Positions 5,800-6,323 of a DNA stretch of 6,323 nt are shown here, in pieces; the first letter of the stretch is position 1, and each line of letters opens with the position of its first letter. Both the position numbers and the translations under genes were made by a program. The stretch covers positions 1 through 6,323 of the forward strand of contig JAKBAU010000092.1 in the NCBI GenBank assembly GCA_021808875.1, written 5' to 3'. The notes under the pieces were generated by a model. The model saw only the letters and a list, made by a program, of their open reading frames with translations. It did not search any database and was not told the origin of the DNA. The DNA comes from Pseudomonadota bacterium (GTDB lineage: Bacteria > Pseudomonadota > Alphaproteobacteria > Micropepsales > Micropepsaceae).

Positions 5800-6323
5800 A
5801 TGGGCATAAGCCGGCTCCTGGCCAAGGCCTGGTTGATCTTCTGTCTGTTTGCCGGGCTCTACGCGCTTGCCGGTGCCGCGGCCGGTGTGAGCGGGGCCAG
5901 CCCCGATGCGTTGGCGCGGATCCTCGCCATCGTGGTACTGTTTCTGGCCACCGGTCTGCTCTTCGTGGCGGGTTATGCTGCTGCGACCAATCGTGCGGGA
6001 AATCTCGTTGCGAAGCTGCGTCTGCCTGGGTTTCACGACCTCGTATTTTTGGTCTTCGCCCTGATCAGCTTTCTCGTTCAGAGTCTTTATCTTCCGGTAC
6101 CTCCAGGGTCCGACCCTTTGGGTGTGCTGGCTGCTGCCATCGGGTTCGCGGTACCAGGTCAGGACGCCCTGGCCATCGCGCTGGGGTCATGCGGTCTTGG
6201 AGGCGATGCCTTGGTCGCCTCGGATTTTGCCTGGTTGCTGGCCTTCATTTATATCGGCTCATCGCTGTCACGTCTGAGGCTCGCCGCCGGAATCATCCGC
6301 CTGAAGGGCACGGAGCACAAAGA
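5800..6323 (+). CDS. Unrecognised multi-pass membrane protein, 3' end outside window
   Basis: I do not recognise this family. An open frame runs from ATG 5800 to the window edge with no stop: 174 residues are visible. The ATG has an AAAGGGA site seven bases upstream. By eye, hydrophobic segments are at about residues 10-30 (AWLIFCLFAGLYALAG), 41-62 (ILAIVVLFLATGLLFVAGYA), 80-98 (DLVFLVFALISFLVQSLYL), weaker at 107-129, and 143-157 (FAWLLAFIYIGSS). That suggests four or five membrane spans. Basic residues cluster at 65-74 and 158-169, between or after spans, with no catalytic motif evident. It begins 28 bases after aroG on the same strand with no terminator between, so co-transcription is likely. 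The sustained alternation of hydrophobic spans and polar loops supports real coding. Function is unknown; a link to aromatic metabolism would be guesswork. Confidence 0.75.
   Translation, partial: MGISRLLAKAWLIFCLFAGLYALAGAAAGVSGASPDALARILAIVVLFLATGLLFVAGYAAATNRAGNLVAKLRLPGFHDLVFLVFALISFLVQSLYLPVPPGSDPLGVLAAAIGFAVPGQDALAIALGSCGLGGDALVASDFAWLLAFIYIGSSLSRLRLAAGIIRLKGTEHK

Noticed and set aside
5768..5809. Short ORF from GTG 5768 overlapping the aroG stop (GTGA)
   Set aside because: It ends after 13 codons and is out of frame with the membrane protein, which has its own ribosome binding site at 5786-5792.
1..6323. Mobile elements, CRISPR repeats, tRNA genes, toxin-antitoxin or defence genes
   Set aside because: No transposase, terminal repeats, repeat-spacer pattern, cloverleaf or defence motif was seen. 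All recognised genes are metabolic or envelope housekeeping genes.

Overview
The window is compact, moderately GC-rich bacterial DNA with every supportable gene on the + strand. Gene content suggests a Gram-negative alphaproteobacterium. It has an outer-membrane MlaA lipoprotein, a class II (plant/mycobacterial-type) DAHP synthase, and an rpiA-gor pair, which I recall from other Alphaproteobacteria. Two of the four chosen starts whose codon is visible here for complete genes are GTG. No phage, IS, CRISPR, tRNA or rRNA signal was seen. The taxonomic call is an inference from gene families; nothing here fixes the order or genus.

Layout: (1) bases 2-1075 hold the C-terminal isomerase half of GlmS, whose 5' part lies outside the window. 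(2) Bases 1076-1320 are a 245-base gap with GC-rich inverted repeats and a strong ribosome binding site at its end. (3) rpiA (1321-2028) and gor (2025-3407) overlap by ATGA and look translationally coupled. (4) After a gap of about 170 bases comes mlaA, a lipoprotein gene (3577-4290; its start is uncertain). (5) A 107-base spacer (4291-4397) holds a perfect 7-bp stem-loop, then a candidate promoter overlapped by an inverted repeat. (6) The class II DAHP synthase gene follows (4398-5771). (7) An unrecognised multi-pass membrane protein gene starts 28 bases later (5800) and runs off the right edge without a stop.

The genes are housekeeping. GlmS feeds glucosamine-6-phosphate to cell-envelope precursors. 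RpiA interconverts ribose-5-P and ribulose-5-P in the pentose phosphate pathway. Gor spends NADPH, which that pathway can supply, to keep glutathione reduced. MlaA maintains outer-membrane lipid asymmetry. The DAHP synthase commits erythrose-4-P (another pentose-phosphate product) and PEP to aromatic amino acids. The rpiA, gor and DAHP synthase genes are thus linked through pentose phosphate metabolism. I found no convincing sign of a new biological system. The points most worth a second look are the aroG upstream region and the uncharacterised membrane protein after it.
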